This document shows positions 16,297 through 24,849 of a stretch of DNA of 64,000 nucleotides, piece after piece. The notes beneath the pieces are model-generated. The model was not told the origin of the DNA and made no database searches. It saw nothing but the letters and a program-made list of their open reading frames with translations. The stretch lies in contig NZ_JANUFD010000021.1 in the NCBI RefSeq assembly GCF_024807945.1, forward strand, positions 1-64,000. Reading direction: 5' to 3'. The translations under genes and the position numbers were made by a program. The stretch's first letter is position 1; the number at the start of each line of letters is the position of its first letter. Origin of the DNA: Pseudomonas sp. JUb42. Its GTDB lineage: Bacteria; Pseudomonadota; Gammaproteobacteria; Pseudomonadales; Pseudomonadaceae.

Positions 16297-17309
16297 CAGC
16301 GGACCTGACCGTGTAACGGCGCAGGTGGGGTGGGCGCTTCAGCGATATTGAGCTTTTCCCGCCGGGTCATGCGCGCGCTGGTGAACTCCTGACCGACGTG
16401 ATAAAGCGGCCCTTCGTTGGACAGGCTGGCCATGTTCAGGATGTATTCGCCCAGCACCAGCAACACCAGGGAAATCAGGAAAAACATGCTCGACTGCAAC
16501 AGCGAGACACTGACCCAGCCCGGCGCCACTTCGGTCTTGAACAGGGCGATGGCCACTACGTACACGCAATACAACAGGTTGCTCACTGCGCCGAACAGCG
16601 ACAGCGCCGTGACCAGGCGCATCGGTGCGCGGGTGGTGGACACCAGCAGGCGCACGCCGCGATCGATGCTGTCGCGCAGATGCTTGGGCCGCGTGGCCTT
16701 GGGCGCGGCGCTGTAGCACAGGGACGCCCGGGCAAAACCGCCGGTGGCCGGCAGATGACGATACGACATGGCCGGATGCGGGTGCTGCAGGATGAAGTTG
16801 ATCACCCGCTTGCCCAACAGCCGGTACTGCGGCGCCTCGCTGGCCAGGTGGATGCCGTTAAAGCGCTGGTAAAGCCAATGGAACACGGCAAAGGCGCAGC
16901 GATAAGCCAGGCTCTGGGGCGGCTTTTGCGCGTTGTTGGCGAACACCACATCGGCGCCGGCCATGGCCCGCTCGATCATCTGCGGGATGAAAGCGACGTC
17001 ATCGTTGAGCGGATCAATCACCACCACCACATCGCCTAACGCGTTCTCCAGGCCAACCCATGACGCTGTGTCGGCATCGACTTCCTGGGTCAGGGCATAG
17101 ACCTGCAGGTTGGCCAGGCCATCCTCGGCGGTCAGGCGCTTGAGCACCGCCACGCTGTCATCTTGCGACGCGTTATCGACAATGATCAGTTCAAAGTCGC
17201 TGGCCAGGGCGGCAATCACCGAGGCGGCGTGCACCAGTGTGGCTTCGAGGCTGTGGGATTGATTGCGAATCAGAAAGACGACAGATAAAAAACCAGGATA
17301 AATGTCCAT
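16296..17309 (-). CDS. GtrB-like GT2 glycosyltransferase with two C-terminal membrane spans
   Basis: 337 residues. GT-A domain: SVVFLIRNQSHSLEATLVHA, ELIIVDNASQDDSVAVL and the Asp-rich VVVIDPLNDDVAFIP. Two hydrophobic segments at about 226-250 and 264-288 anchor it, as in GtrB/ArnC enzymes that put sugars on undecaprenyl phosphate. It opens the seven-gene operon, with AGGA eight bases before the ATG. The presumed promoter lies in the AT-rich stretch to its right. Confidence 0.85.
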   Translation of the reverse strand: MDIYPGFLSVVFLIRNQSHSLEATLVHAASVIAALASDFELIIVDNASQDDSVAVLKRLTAEDGLANLQVYALTQEVDADTASWVGLENALGDVVVVIDPLNDDVAFIPQMIERAMAGADVVFANNAQKPPQSLAYRCAFAVFHWLYQRFNGIHLASEAPQYRLLGKRVINFILQHPHPAMSYRHLPATGGFARASLCYSAAPKATRPKHLRDSIDRGVRLLVSTTRAPMRLVTALSLFGAVSNLLYCVYVVAIALFKTEVAPGWVSVSLLQSSMFFLISLVLLVLGEYILNMASLSNEGPLYHVGQEFTSARMTRREKLNIAEAPTPPAPLHGQVR

Positions 17310-17472
17310 ATTGATCCTCAGAAAAACAGGGATCAGACACTCAGGCCGACGAGCCTCAAACTGCGTTATTTCATTGAGCGGGGAGGGTCTGTTGCGTTGT
17401 GCGTATAGCTACCGCCTGCCGACGTGTTGTCAGCAAGGCTGGCCTTTAAGAGAGGGCAGAAACAGGCTTTGC

Positions 17473-17502
17473 TATATCAGCGGTTGTTCAGGGAACTGTC
17501 AA
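17473..17502 (-). promoter_or_regulatory. Possible sigma-70 promoter of the glycan-tailoring operon
   Basis: On the minus strand TTGACA (17502-17497) is followed after 18 bases by GATATA (17478-17473), about 165 bases before the first start codon. A second TTGACA at 17515-17510 has no clear partner. The surrounding 17480-17580 is strongly AT-rich in an otherwise GC-rich area. Confidence 0.35.
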
Positions 17503-17642
17503 ATAAAAATGTCAATTTTTCGAGATTATAAATAATGGAATTTATAACGTTATGATTTAATTGAATAATAAATATTGACGCTGGTGAGGGGGCGACTTTG
17601 TTCTCCAGGTGATTTTGTTGACTCAGAGAGTGGAAAGGTTCT

Positions 17643-17732
17643 GTGGGAGCGGATTTATCCGCGAAGGAGCCTGGACAGACAACGGACTTGCTGTGCCTTC
17701 ATACCCTCATTCGCGAATGAATTCGCTCCCAC
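17643..17732. repeat. REP-type inverted pair
   Basis: gtgggagcggatttatccgc and the facing gaatgaattcgctcccac lie between the DUF4214 gene and the glycan operon. Such pairs often end or stabilise transcripts. The remaining 17310-17797 gap holds no gene. Confidence 0.8.
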
Positions 17733-17757
17733 GGAATGCGCCTCCACAGAGTTCGGA

Positions 17758-17783
17758 CTGATAGCTTTATAGATAGCTATCAG
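17758..17783. repeat. Perfect inverted repeat of the TAGCTATC type
   Basis: CTGATAGCT, an 8-bp loop, then AGCTATCAG. It lies 14 bp past the stop of the DUF4214 gene. No T-run follows, so it is not a typical terminator. The words match the repeats around par and rep at 28-31 kb. Confidence 0.6.
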
Positions 17784-17796
17784 CGCGAACAGCTGA

Positions 17797-19659
17797 TCAA
17801 GATATAGAGCTGATGGAGCCTGTGCCGAATGTCAGTCCAGAGGCCACGGTAACGCCCGTAAGTTGGATCAAGGCATCGCCGGCTTGAATACCTGCTGTCG
17901 CGTTACCAACCACAAACAGATAGCTGTTGCCGGAGTCGGTAAACACTGCACTGGAGCCCGCAACATCAGTACCCATTGCGCTGACCACTGCATCCAGTTT
18001 CTTCACCAGGGTATTGTCTGCCGGATTGAAGGTTGCCAGGCCTGTCGCCGAAATAGCCGCCGTACCTGATACTGCGCCCACCACGGCCGCTGCCACCGAA
18101 AGGGGTGACGAAGTGAAGGTGATCGTGTTGTTAGTGCCAGCGGTCCAGTCAGTAATAGTATCGGCCGCCGCGATCAAAGCGGTTGAAGTAGTGGTCGCTG
18201 TGAAGTGAGTGGACGAGAATAGAAAAACGTTAGTCCCGGCGCCACCGGTCAAGCGATCCGCTCCTGTACCTTCCATAACCGTGTCATTGCCAGAGCTGCC
18301 GATAAATGTCTGCCCGCCGCTGCCCAGGGTTACACTCGAAGCTGAGCTGGTATCGACCACTGTGCCGGCGCCATTGGCGATGCTGATGGTGCTGCCGCCG
18401 CTGCTTCCCGACAGGTGAATGGCCTCAAAACCGGTCAGGCCGCTCAGGTTGGTGTTCGCAGTCGCCGCACCCACATACAAGGCATCCGCCGGGCCGACAG
18501 CAGACAGCGTCTTGCCCGTCAGGTTGGCGGCGGTATCGCTGATCAACGAACTGGTGCTGACCGACAGGCTGATGCCGGCGGCCGTTTCCACGGTATTGAC
18601 GTCGGCAAAGTTGCCCACCACGTTCCCACTGACATTCACCGCACCAGTGGTCGCGGCATCGAGGATGATCAGATCGGTGGCCGCCACGCTGCTGTCGGTC
18701 ACGCTGGCAATCCAGGTGCCGGTCTTGGTGATGCCGGCAGCGCCTGCAAACGTCTTGATATCGGTCGCGGCGCCAATCACGTTGGTCACGGTACCGGCGT
18801 TGATGGTGGGTGTGCTGTGCAGATCGAGGTTGTTCAGCGCGGCGGCGGTGACGCTGGTATCGGTCAGCTTGATGCTGCCGGTGCCCAGCACGGTCAGGTT
18901 GCCCAGGTTGGCCACCGTCGTACTCAGGACGTCGGTGCTCGCCAGGCTGATACCGGTCGCGGTGGCGGCGTAATTGACGGTCGGCGAGGTGAAGCCTTCC
19001 CGGGTAAAGGTCGCGACCGAGCTGCCCACAGTACCGGACCAGGCTACGGTGATATCGCCGATGGCATAGCCACCAAACGAGACGGCGTGGGTGGTCGGGT
19101 CTTCAACGACGGTAAACAGGGTGTTGGTGGCGGTGGCCAGGGCGAAATCAGCACTGCTCAAGGCATTGGCCAGGGACGCTGGCGAAGCATCGACCTGGGT
19201 AAGAAAGCTGCGCGCCGAAGCTGCTGGAACCGCACCGCTGTAACCGCTCAGTTCCGCTGCGGTATCGATCTGCGCGGTAAAGGCCTTGGCGGCCGCCAGC
19301 TTGTTGGCCACTGCAGTGGCATCACCGACCCCGGCCGATTGCTGGATGGTCCACGAGGCCTGGGCCTGGGTCACTTTGCCGGACTCCAGTTGCGCAACCC
19401 AATAAGCCAGGCCTGCGGCTTCTGGCAGACGGCCAAAGGCATTCTGGTAGATCGCCGTGACTTTTTGCGTCGACGTGCTGCCACCGAACAGGGCTGTTGA
19501 TTCAGTCGACGCCGAGAAGCCGGCAATCACCGCCGCGATGCTGCCTTTGGCGGCATCGATCTGGGCGGCCCAGTAGGCCTGCCCGACAGGATCGGCAGGG
19601 CGGCCGAAATAAGCGATATAGAGTTGTTGAACCTGATCAAAATACGTTGCAGCGGCCAT
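17797..19659 (-). CDS. DUF4214/RTX-like surface protein, paralogue 1
   Basis: 620 residues without an N-terminal signal peptide. Residues 1-110 hold two DUF4214-type units (AYFGRPADPVGQAYWAAQI and AFGRLPEAAGLAYWVAQLES). A long Thr/Ser/Ala/Val-rich region of parallel beta-helix character follows, then an RTX-like segment (SSGNDTVMEGTGADRLTGG) and a C-terminal region ending GDALIQLTGVTVASGL. This is the make-up of a type I secreted surface-layer or adhesin protein, and the N- and C-termini match the protein at 48564. It lies on the same strand just upstream of the glycan-tailoring operon. Secretion by the system at 33025-37515 is an inference. Confidence 0.85.
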   Translation of the reverse strand: MAAATYFDQVQQLYIAYFGRPADPVGQAYWAAQIDAAKGSIAAVIAGFSASTESTALFGGSTSTQKVTAIYQNAFGRLPEAAGLAYWVAQLESGKVTQAQASWTIQQSAGVGDATAVANKLAAAKAFTAQIDTAAELSGYSGAVPAASARSFLTQVDASPASLANALSSADFALATATNTLFTVVEDPTTHAVSFGGYAIGDITVAWSGTVGSSVATFTREGFTSPTVNYAATATGISLASTDVLSTTVANLGNLTVLGTGSIKLTDTSVTAAALNNLDLHSTPTINAGTVTNVIGAATDIKTFAGAAGITKTGTWIASVTDSSVAATDLIILDAATTGAVNVSGNVVGNFADVNTVETAAGISLSVSTSSLISDTAANLTGKTLSAVGPADALYVGAATANTNLSGLTGFEAIHLSGSSGGSTISIANGAGTVVDTSSASSVTLGSGGQTFIGSSGNDTVMEGTGADRLTGGAGTNVFLFSSTHFTATTTSTALIAAADTITDWTAGTNNTITFTSSPLSVAAAVVGAVSGTAAISATGLATFNPADNTLVKKLDAVVSAMGTDVAGSSAVFTDSGNSYLFVVGNATAGIQAGDALIQLTGVTVASGLTFGTGSISSIS

Positions 19660-19814
19660 CGGTCATCCTCGGTGTTCTTTTAAAAACAGTGCAGTACTGC
19701 GTCAGGGGACGGTTCTTGTAAATGCCGCCGCGTCTAGTGGCACATTAACATGCATGTTTTTGATAAAACGAGGGGCAAGCTATCAACACCGAGGCTTTAT
19801 TGCGGGCAAAATTA

Positions 19815-19834
19815 AGCCCGGCAAAAGCCGGGCT
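19815..19834 (-). terminator. Rho-independent terminator, cassette B
   Basis: Same AGCCCGGC-AAAA-GCCGGGCT stem as in copies A and C, followed by TAATTTTGCC on the minus strand. Confidence 0.85.
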
Positions 19835-19855
19835 GGAGGGACAAGCGCCTGGGGA

Positions 19856-20281
19856 TCAGCTCAGGCGGCTTGCACCGATATGGTCAGCGCCATCAGCAGC
19901 TACGCGGTTAGCACCAACGCGATCGGCACCATCAGCAGCGACGCGGTTTGCACCAACGCGGTCAGCACCATCAGCAGCGACGCGGTTTGCACCAACACGG
20001 TCAGCACCATCAGCAGCTACGCGGTTTGCGCCAACGTGATCAGCACCATCAGTTGCGACGCGGTTTGCACCGACACGATCAGCGCCATCAGCAGCAACAC
20101 GGTTTGCACCAACGCGATCAGCACCGTCAGCGGCTACGCGGTTTGCACCTACATGGTCAGCGCCGTTTTCGGCAACGACCTGGGCGTTCAGTTGGTCATG
20201 ACCAGTGATGGCTGGCAGAGCGAAAGCGCTGGAAGCCAGAACAGAGAAGGCCAGGCCGAAAATCAGTTTGGAAGTTTTCAT
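19856..20281 (-). CDS. Secreted repeat protein, copy B (8 repeats)
   Basis: 141 residues, the same length as copy A, with an identical signal peptide and eight 13-residue repeats of consensus VAADGADRVGANR. The differences from A lie in single units (for example VATDGADHVGANR and LNAQV preceded by GHDQ). Same ribosome site and leader. Conservation of the signal peptide and reading frame despite DNA repeats prone to slippage suggests selection on the protein. Confidence 0.8.
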   Translation of the reverse strand: MKTSKLIFGLAFSVLASSAFALPAITGHDQLNAQVVAENGADHVGANRVAADGADRVGANRVAADGADRVGANRVATDGADHVGANRVAADGADRVGANRVAADGADRVGANRVAADGADRVGANRVAADGADHIGASRLS

Positions 20282-20437
20282 GATGGTTGCTCCAGATCGG
20301 TTAGAAGTTGTTGTTAACTCGGTATGGAGGTAATGCTACGCCGCTGGGATTTATTAAGAAGTCAATGCGATTGGTACCGACCATCGCTGAAATTGATAGT
20401 TAACTAACAGCATGATCTGCAATGAAATATCTCCCTA

Positions 20438-20523
20438 TGGGAGCAGGCTTGCCTGCGAAAGGGTCCGTCCAGCCGACACTCTTTCAGGTCTGGCAGGCAG
20501 CCTTCGCAAGCAAGCTTGCTCCC
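20438..20523. repeat. REP-like inverted pair (tgggagcaggcttgcctgcg family)
   Basis: tgggagcaggcttgcctgcg faces cgcaagcaagcttgctccca, arms of a distinct REP family, between cassette B and the hipBA promoter. Confidence 0.8.
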
Positions 20524-20564
20524 AAAAAATCGATCTGTTGAGCCAGAAAAATTCAAAGAGTTAT

Positions 20565-20621
20565 TTAGTCAAAAATGACTAATTATTGAGATTTTTTCTA
20601 TATAATAAGTCAAATATGACT
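20565..20621 (+). promoter_or_regulatory. Twin HipB-type operators
   Basis: A perfect palindrome TTAGTCA-AAAA-TGACTAA (20565-20582) and a second copy AGTCA-AATA-TGACT (20608-20621), centres 41 bp apart, sit 27-83 bp before hipB. The repeated sequence, the 4-bp spacer and the position are as expected for cooperative binding by an XRE-type antitoxin dimer. A TATAAT-like word (ctatataataa) lies between or overlaps them. Confidence 0.75.
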
Positions 20622-20647
20622 AATTTCGCTTTCGGATAATTACCGCT

Positions 20648-20944
20648 ATGTCTCTCATCCACTTGCTCTACTCGCCAGCAGAGATCGCTCGAGATGTAGG
20701 AAAAAACGCCAGGGCAGTGCGTCTCTCGAAAAACCTTTCGCGCAAGACGCTGGCGGAGCTTTCTGGAGTCTCGGAGTCCTCGATCCAACGGTTTGAGGTC
20801 GGCGGCTCAATCACTTTGGAGGCCATGATCCTCCTGGCTACTGCGCTCGATGAGTTGAAGCCGATCACGGCCCTGTTCAATCCTCACCAGCCCAATTCAT
20901 ATGCAGAGTTGAAGAGCGCTGGACGCAAGCGAGGTACGAAATGA
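20648..20944 (+). CDS. hipB: HipB-like XRE-family antitoxin/repressor
   Basis: 98 residues with a helix-turn-helix at about 20-75 (ARAVRLSKNLSRKTLAELSGVSESSIQRFEVGGSITLEAMILLATAL). The basic tail AGRKRGTK may contact the toxin. It is translationally coupled to hipA by an ATGA overlap. It should bind the two palindromes upstream and repress the pair. Confidence 0.88.
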   Translation: MSLIHLLYSPAEIARDVGKNARAVRLSKNLSRKTLAELSGVSESSIQRFEVGGSITLEAMILLATALDELKPITALFNPHQPNSYAELKSAGRKRGTK

Positions 20945-22245
20945 CATCGCGCGGCGGTTATCCGAAGCTCAAGCGCTTTGACATCCTTGAAGTGACTAAA
21001 AACGGTGTGAAAGTAGGGGAGCTTTACAAGGAAGAAGGTAAAGGCATCTATTTCATCTACGACCAGGGCTGGCTGGCCACAGGGTTTAATTTGGCGCCTT
21101 TCTCAATGCGTTTTGACGATAAACCTCAGCTTGCCGGTGACGTTGAACTCTTCGAAGGCCTGCATGGCCCGTTCGCTGACTCCCTTCCTGACGGCTGGGG
21201 GATGCTGTTGATGGATCGATTTCTCAACAGCACCTTTGGAGATGGCACGGCCTACACCGTCACTGCGCTGGATCGCCTGGCGTATATGGGTGATCGAGCC
21301 ATGGGAGCATTTGAATATCATCCTAAAGCCGATATGGAGAAGCTGAGTGGCTCGGTTGATTTAGCCGATCTTTTTGAAGCGTCAATCAAGGTATTTGAAG
21401 GTGAGACGGCGGCTGTGCTCACCAAACTGCGCCTCGCTGGTGGGTCACCAGGCGGAGCAAGGCCCAAAGCGATTGTTGCGATGTCGCCCGACGCAAAGCA
21501 TGCAACTTCCGCATTTGAGCGTATTCCCGAGGGCTATGAGCACCGTCTCGTAAAATTCAGGGCTGGCGATGAGCCTGTGGAAACGGGCGCGATTGAATAT
21601 GCCTACTACCTGATGGCGCGGGAGGCAGGCGTTCAAATGGCAGATTCGAGCCTTTTGAGCCTGATGGCGAACGGCAAACCTGAGCGTTTTTTTTCGACCA
21701 GACGCTTTGATCGCCAGGGCGAGAAAAAACTGCACGTCATGACTGTCTCAGCCCTCATGTATGCCAGTTTCAAGGCTCCAACAATGGATTACAGCGAGCT
21801 GTTGAAGCTGACCAACGTGCTGACTCGCAGTGCTACGGAAGTTGAAAAAATGGCTCGATTGATGATCTTCAACGCCCTGTCGCATAACCATGATGATCAC
21901 ACCAAGAACTTTGCATTTCTGTGCAATGAGCCCTCACAACCGGGTGAGCAGCCAGCATGGACGCTTGCGCCAGCCTATGACCTGACATTTTCACACGCGC
22001 GAGGCGAACACACGACGGCATTCTCCGGCCATGGCAAGGCCACTCGAAAGATCATTCATGAACTGTGCAAAGACTATAAATACCTGCGCCCTGATGAATA
22101 TATTGCTCAGACGCTGGAAGCTCTTTCGGGATGGCGAGCGGTGTTTGAATGTGTGGATATCCCTCTGCAAGCTGGTGCTGGGATGTTCCGTGTCCTGGAA
22201 CAGGATCATGAAGCTTTCGAGGACACAAAGAAGCGCCGACGATGA
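20941..22245 (+). CDS. hipA: HipA-family serine/threonine kinase toxin
   Basis: 434 residues. N-terminal subdomain with FDILEVTKNGVKVGELYKEEGKGIYF and GPFADSLPDGWG; then MGDRAMGAFEYHP; the nucleotide-binding loop GGSPGGARPKA; and the catalytic and metal motifs HNHDDHTKNFAF and LAPAYDLTFS. All residues expected for an active HipA kinase are present. HipA enzymes phosphorylate translation-related targets such as glutamyl-tRNA synthetase and cause growth arrest. The pair lies between cassettes B and C, so it could stabilise this repeat-bounded stretch. Confidence 0.92.
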   Translation: MTSRGGYPKLKRFDILEVTKNGVKVGELYKEEGKGIYFIYDQGWLATGFNLAPFSMRFDDKPQLAGDVELFEGLHGPFADSLPDGWGMLLMDRFLNSTFGDGTAYTVTALDRLAYMGDRAMGAFEYHPKADMEKLSGSVDLADLFEASIKVFEGETAAVLTKLRLAGGSPGGARPKAIVAMSPDAKHATSAFERIPEGYEHRLVKFRAGDEPVETGAIEYAYYLMAREAGVQMADSSLLSLMANGKPERFFSTRRFDRQGEKKLHVMTVSALMYASFKAPTMDYSELLKLTNVLTRSATEVEKMARLMIFNALSHNHDDHTKNFAFLCNEPSQPGEQPAWTLAPAYDLTFSHARGEHTTAFSGHGKATRKIIHELCKDYKYLRPDEYIAQTLEALSGWRAVFECVDIPLQAGAGMFRVLEQDHEAFEDTKKRRR

Positions 22246-22305
22246 CTACCAGTAGTTGAAAGATGCGATGAAGTAGAGGCCGTTATAGTAATCCAGGCAA
22301 AATTA

Positions 22306-22325
22306 AGCCCGGCAAAAGCCGGGCT
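22306..22325 (-). terminator. Rho-independent terminator, cassette C
   Basis: Same 8-bp GC stem with AAAA loop as in copies A and B. It also faces the convergent hipA gene. Confidence 0.85.
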
Positions 22326-22346
22326 GGAGGGACATGCGCCTGGGGA

Positions 22347-22655
22347 TCAGCTCAGGCGGTTTGCACCCACGCGATCAGCACCATCAGCAGCGACGCGGTT
22401 TGCACCAACACGATCAGCACCATCAGCGGCTACACGGTTTGCGCCAACGTGGTCAGCACCGTTTTCAGCAACGCGGTTGGCATTAACGTGGTCAGCACCA
22501 TCAGCAGCGACACGGTTTGCACCTACATGGTCAGCGCCGTTTTCGGCAACGACCTGGGCGTTAAGTTGGTCATGGCCATTGATGGCTGGCAGAGCGAAGG
22601 CGCTGGAAGCCAGAACGGAGAAGGCCAGGCCGAAGATCAGTTTGGAAGTTTTCAT
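22347..22655 (-). CDS. Secreted repeat protein, copy C (5 repeats)
   Basis: 102 residues: the same signal peptide, then five 13-residue units, more varied than in A and B (VAENGADHVGANR, VAADGADHVNANR, VAENGADHVGANR, then two consensus units) and the same LS end. The loss or gain of exactly three 39-bp units relative to A and B keeps the frame. Confidence 0.78.
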   Translation of the reverse strand: MKTSKLIFGLAFSVLASSAFALPAINGHDQLNAQVVAENGADHVGANRVAADGADHVNANRVAENGADHVGANRVAADGADRVGANRVAADGADRVGANRLS

Positions 22656-22806
22656 GGTGGTTGCTCCAGATCGGTTAGAAGTTGTTGTTAACTCGGTATG
22701 GAGGTAATGCTACGCCGCTGGGATTTATTAAGAAGTCAATGCGATTAGTACCTGTCATCGCTGAAATTGATAGTTAACTAACAGCATGATCTGCAATGAA
22801 ATTCCC

Positions 22807-22899
22807 TGTAGGAGCCGCCTTGGTGGCGATGGCGCCAGGTCAGGCGCCGATATTATTGCGAGTGCTGTGCACTCGATCGCCAGCAAGCCAGCTCCTACA
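22807..22899. repeat. REP-like inverted pair (tgtaggagccgccttggtgg family)
   Basis: tgtaggagccgccttggtgg and atcgccagcaagccagctcc face each other around a short hairpin. The same family is found at 38665. It stands at the 3' side of the chemoreceptor gene. Confidence 0.8.
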
Positions 22900-22926
22900 A
22901 AAGCCGGCCCGGTCAGCCAGTGAAAT

Positions 22927-24849
22927 TCACACCTTGAAATGGCTGACCAACTGCTGCAGCTGATTGCCCAGTCGCGCCAGTTCGATGCTGGAAGCTGCGG
23001 TTTCTTCGCTGGCCGAGGCGGTCTGTTCGGAGACGTCGCGCACGTTAAGGATGCTACGGCTGATCTCTTCGGCCACTGAGCTTTGCTGTTCGGCGGCGGC
23101 GGCGATCTGCTGGTTCATGGCCTGGATGCTCGAGACCGTCTGGGTGATGCTGCCCAGAGACGTGCCGGCCTTGCGCGCCAGTTCCACGCTGCTGTGGGTC
23201 AGTTCGCGGCTGCTGAGCATGATGCTCGATACCTGGCGGGTGCCGTTCTGCAGGCCTGCGACCAGGCTTTCGATTTCTTCGGTGGACTGCTGCGTACGCT
23301 GGGCCAGGCCGCGGACTTCGTCGGCAACCACGGCAAAGCCACGCCCGGCTTCCCCGGCGCGAGCGGCTTCAATCGCGGCGTTGAGGGCCAGCAGGTTGGT
23401 CTGTTCGGCCACGGCCTTGATCACGTCCATGACCTTGCCGATCTTGGCGCTTTCCTGTTCTAGCTCGTTCATGGCGTCGCTGGAGCGACCGACTTCACTG
23501 GCCAGACGCTCGATCTGGGTAATCGCCTGAATCACCACCTGGTCGCCGGCGCGGGCCTGTTCATCAGCCTGGGAGGCGGCCATCGAGGCCTGCTCGGCAT
23601 TGCGCGCGACTTCGTGGACGGTGGCCGACATCTCGTGCATGGCGGTGGCCACCTGGTCGGTTTCGTTCTTCTGGCTATTAACGCCGGCGCTGGTCTGCTC
23701 GGTGACGGCAGAGAGCTCTTCGGCGGCGCTGGCGATCTGGGTGACGCCATCGCGGATGCCGCCAATCAGATCGCGCAGGGTTGCGCCCATGCGCTGGATG
23801 CCCTGCTGCAGCACGCCGATTTCATCCTGGCGCGTGACGACCATGTCGTGGGTCAGGTCGCCGGAGGCAATGCGCTCGACCACTACCAGGGTATCGCGCA
23901 ACGGCCGGGTGATCTGACGGGTAATCAGCACGGCGGCAAGGATGCCCAACAACAGCGCCAGAATTGTGCAGCTCAGTTGCAGGGTCCGGGCCTTGGCGCT
24001 TTCTTCATCGCGGCGAGTGATTTGCAGGTTGGACAAATCATCGCAGATCTTCACGATCAGTTGCCCCTGATCGGTCATTTCCTTACGCGCCTGGACAATA
24101 TTGGCGTAGGCCGCCTTGAAGTTTTGCACCGCGGTGCGGTAGTTGGTCAGGGCGCTTTCCAGCTGTTTGAGGCGTTCGCCCTGGCTATCGCCAAAAGCGC
24201 TGTTCAGTGGCTGCAAACCCGCAATGGCGCTGTCCAACTGTTTGGCCACCAGTTGCTCGGTATCGGCGTTGACGTTGGCGGTATAGCCGCGCACTTCGTA
24301 GCGCACCATCATCAGGTCTTCACGGGCCTTGGTGATGGCCTGGTTCAGTTCGAAGCGACGGGCGTCATCAGGCGGCATCTTGGCGACATCGTCGTTGATC
24401 TGGGCGATCAGCGCGGCACCCTTGACGGCTTGCACACCCATTTCGGCGCGCATGGCGTTGCCTTCTATATAGCCTTTGCGCATGGCACTCAGGGACTTGT
24501 CGTAGTCGGTGATCACGCCGCCGAGCTGTTGCAGCAACTTGACGTTTTCCGGGCTCTTGAAGATCGACAGCACTTTCTCTTGCTGTTTACGCAGGTCAGC
24601 GCTGGCGCTTTGCACCGACTGTGCAATGGTTTCGTCGCCGTTGGCCAGCATGTATTGCAGGCGTACGACGCGCAGTTTGGTCAGCTGGCTGTTGAGGTCG
24701 GCGATATCACCCATCCAGTTGCTGCGGTTGATCATGCTGTCCAGGCTGGTCCAGCCGGCCAGTGCAAGCAGGGCAGTAAAAACCAGCACAAGGCCAAAGC
24801 CCAGGGCCAGTTTCAAGTTGACGCTGATATTGGCAAACCAGCTATTCAT
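22927..24849 (-). CDS. Methyl-accepting chemotaxis protein with HBM-type sensor
   Basis: 640 residues: first membrane span about 14-34; an all-helical periplasmic sensor of about 250 residues with two stacked bundles (SLDSMINRSNWMGDIADLN through DDLSNLQITRRDEESAKA); second span about 290-310 (TILALLLGILAAVLITRQI); HAMP; and a signalling domain with AVAEQTNLLALNAAIEAARAGE. Sensor length and pattern are those of the helical bimodular class, whose best-known member McpS of P. putida binds TCA-cycle acids. The exact ligand here is unknown. Single gene with its own promoter region to the right. Confidence 0.9.
   Translation of the reverse strand: MNSWFANISVNLKLALGFGLVLVFTALLALAGWTSLDSMINRSNWMGDIADLNSQLTKLRVVRLQYMLANGDETIAQSVQSASADLRKQQEKVLSIFKSPENVKLLQQLGGVITDYDKSLSAMRKGYIEGNAMRAEMGVQAVKGAALIAQINDDVAKMPPDDARRFELNQAITKAREDLMMVRYEVRGYTANVNADTEQLVAKQLDSAIAGLQPLNSAFGDSQGERLKQLESALTNYRTAVQNFKAAYANIVQARKEMTDQGQLIVKICDDLSNLQITRRDEESAKARTLQLSCTILALLLGILAAVLITRQITRPLRDTLVVVERIASGDLTHDMVVTRQDEIGVLQQGIQRMGATLRDLIGGIRDGVTQIASAAEELSAVTEQTSAGVNSQKNETDQVATAMHEMSATVHEVARNAEQASMAASQADEQARAGDQVVIQAITQIERLASEVGRSSDAMNELEQESAKIGKVMDVIKAVAEQTNLLALNAAIEAARAGEAGRGFAVVADEVRGLAQRTQQSTEEIESLVAGLQNGTRQVSSIMLSSRELTHSSVELARKAGTSLGSITQTVSSIQAMNQQIAAAAEQQSSVAEEISRSILNVRDVSEQTASASEETAASSIELARLGNQLQQLVSHFKV

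Larger units (their letters stand above)
19805..20428 (-). repeat. Repeat-protein cassette, copy B
   Basis: Nearly identical to copy A across terminator, gene and leader. Its upstream part shares a further stretch (taactaacagcatgatctgc) with copy C but not with A, so B and C are the more recent duplicates. It lies directly upstream of the hipBA region. Confidence 0.88.
22296..22802 (-). repeat. Repeat-protein cassette, copy C
   Basis: Third copy, same orientation, shorter because the gene has five repeats instead of eight. Its leader is almost identical to that of B, including the upstream segment missing from A. Confidence 0.88.

Noticed and set aside
14578..16308. 576-codon plus-strand frame across the tailoring operon
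   Set aside because: It crosses two real minus-strand genes with recognised domains and has a low-complexity composition typical of antisense frames.
17758..17783. Rho-independent terminator of the 620-residue DUF4214 gene
   Set aside because: The stem is AT-rich and no T-run follows on the minus strand; it is listed only as an inverted repeat.
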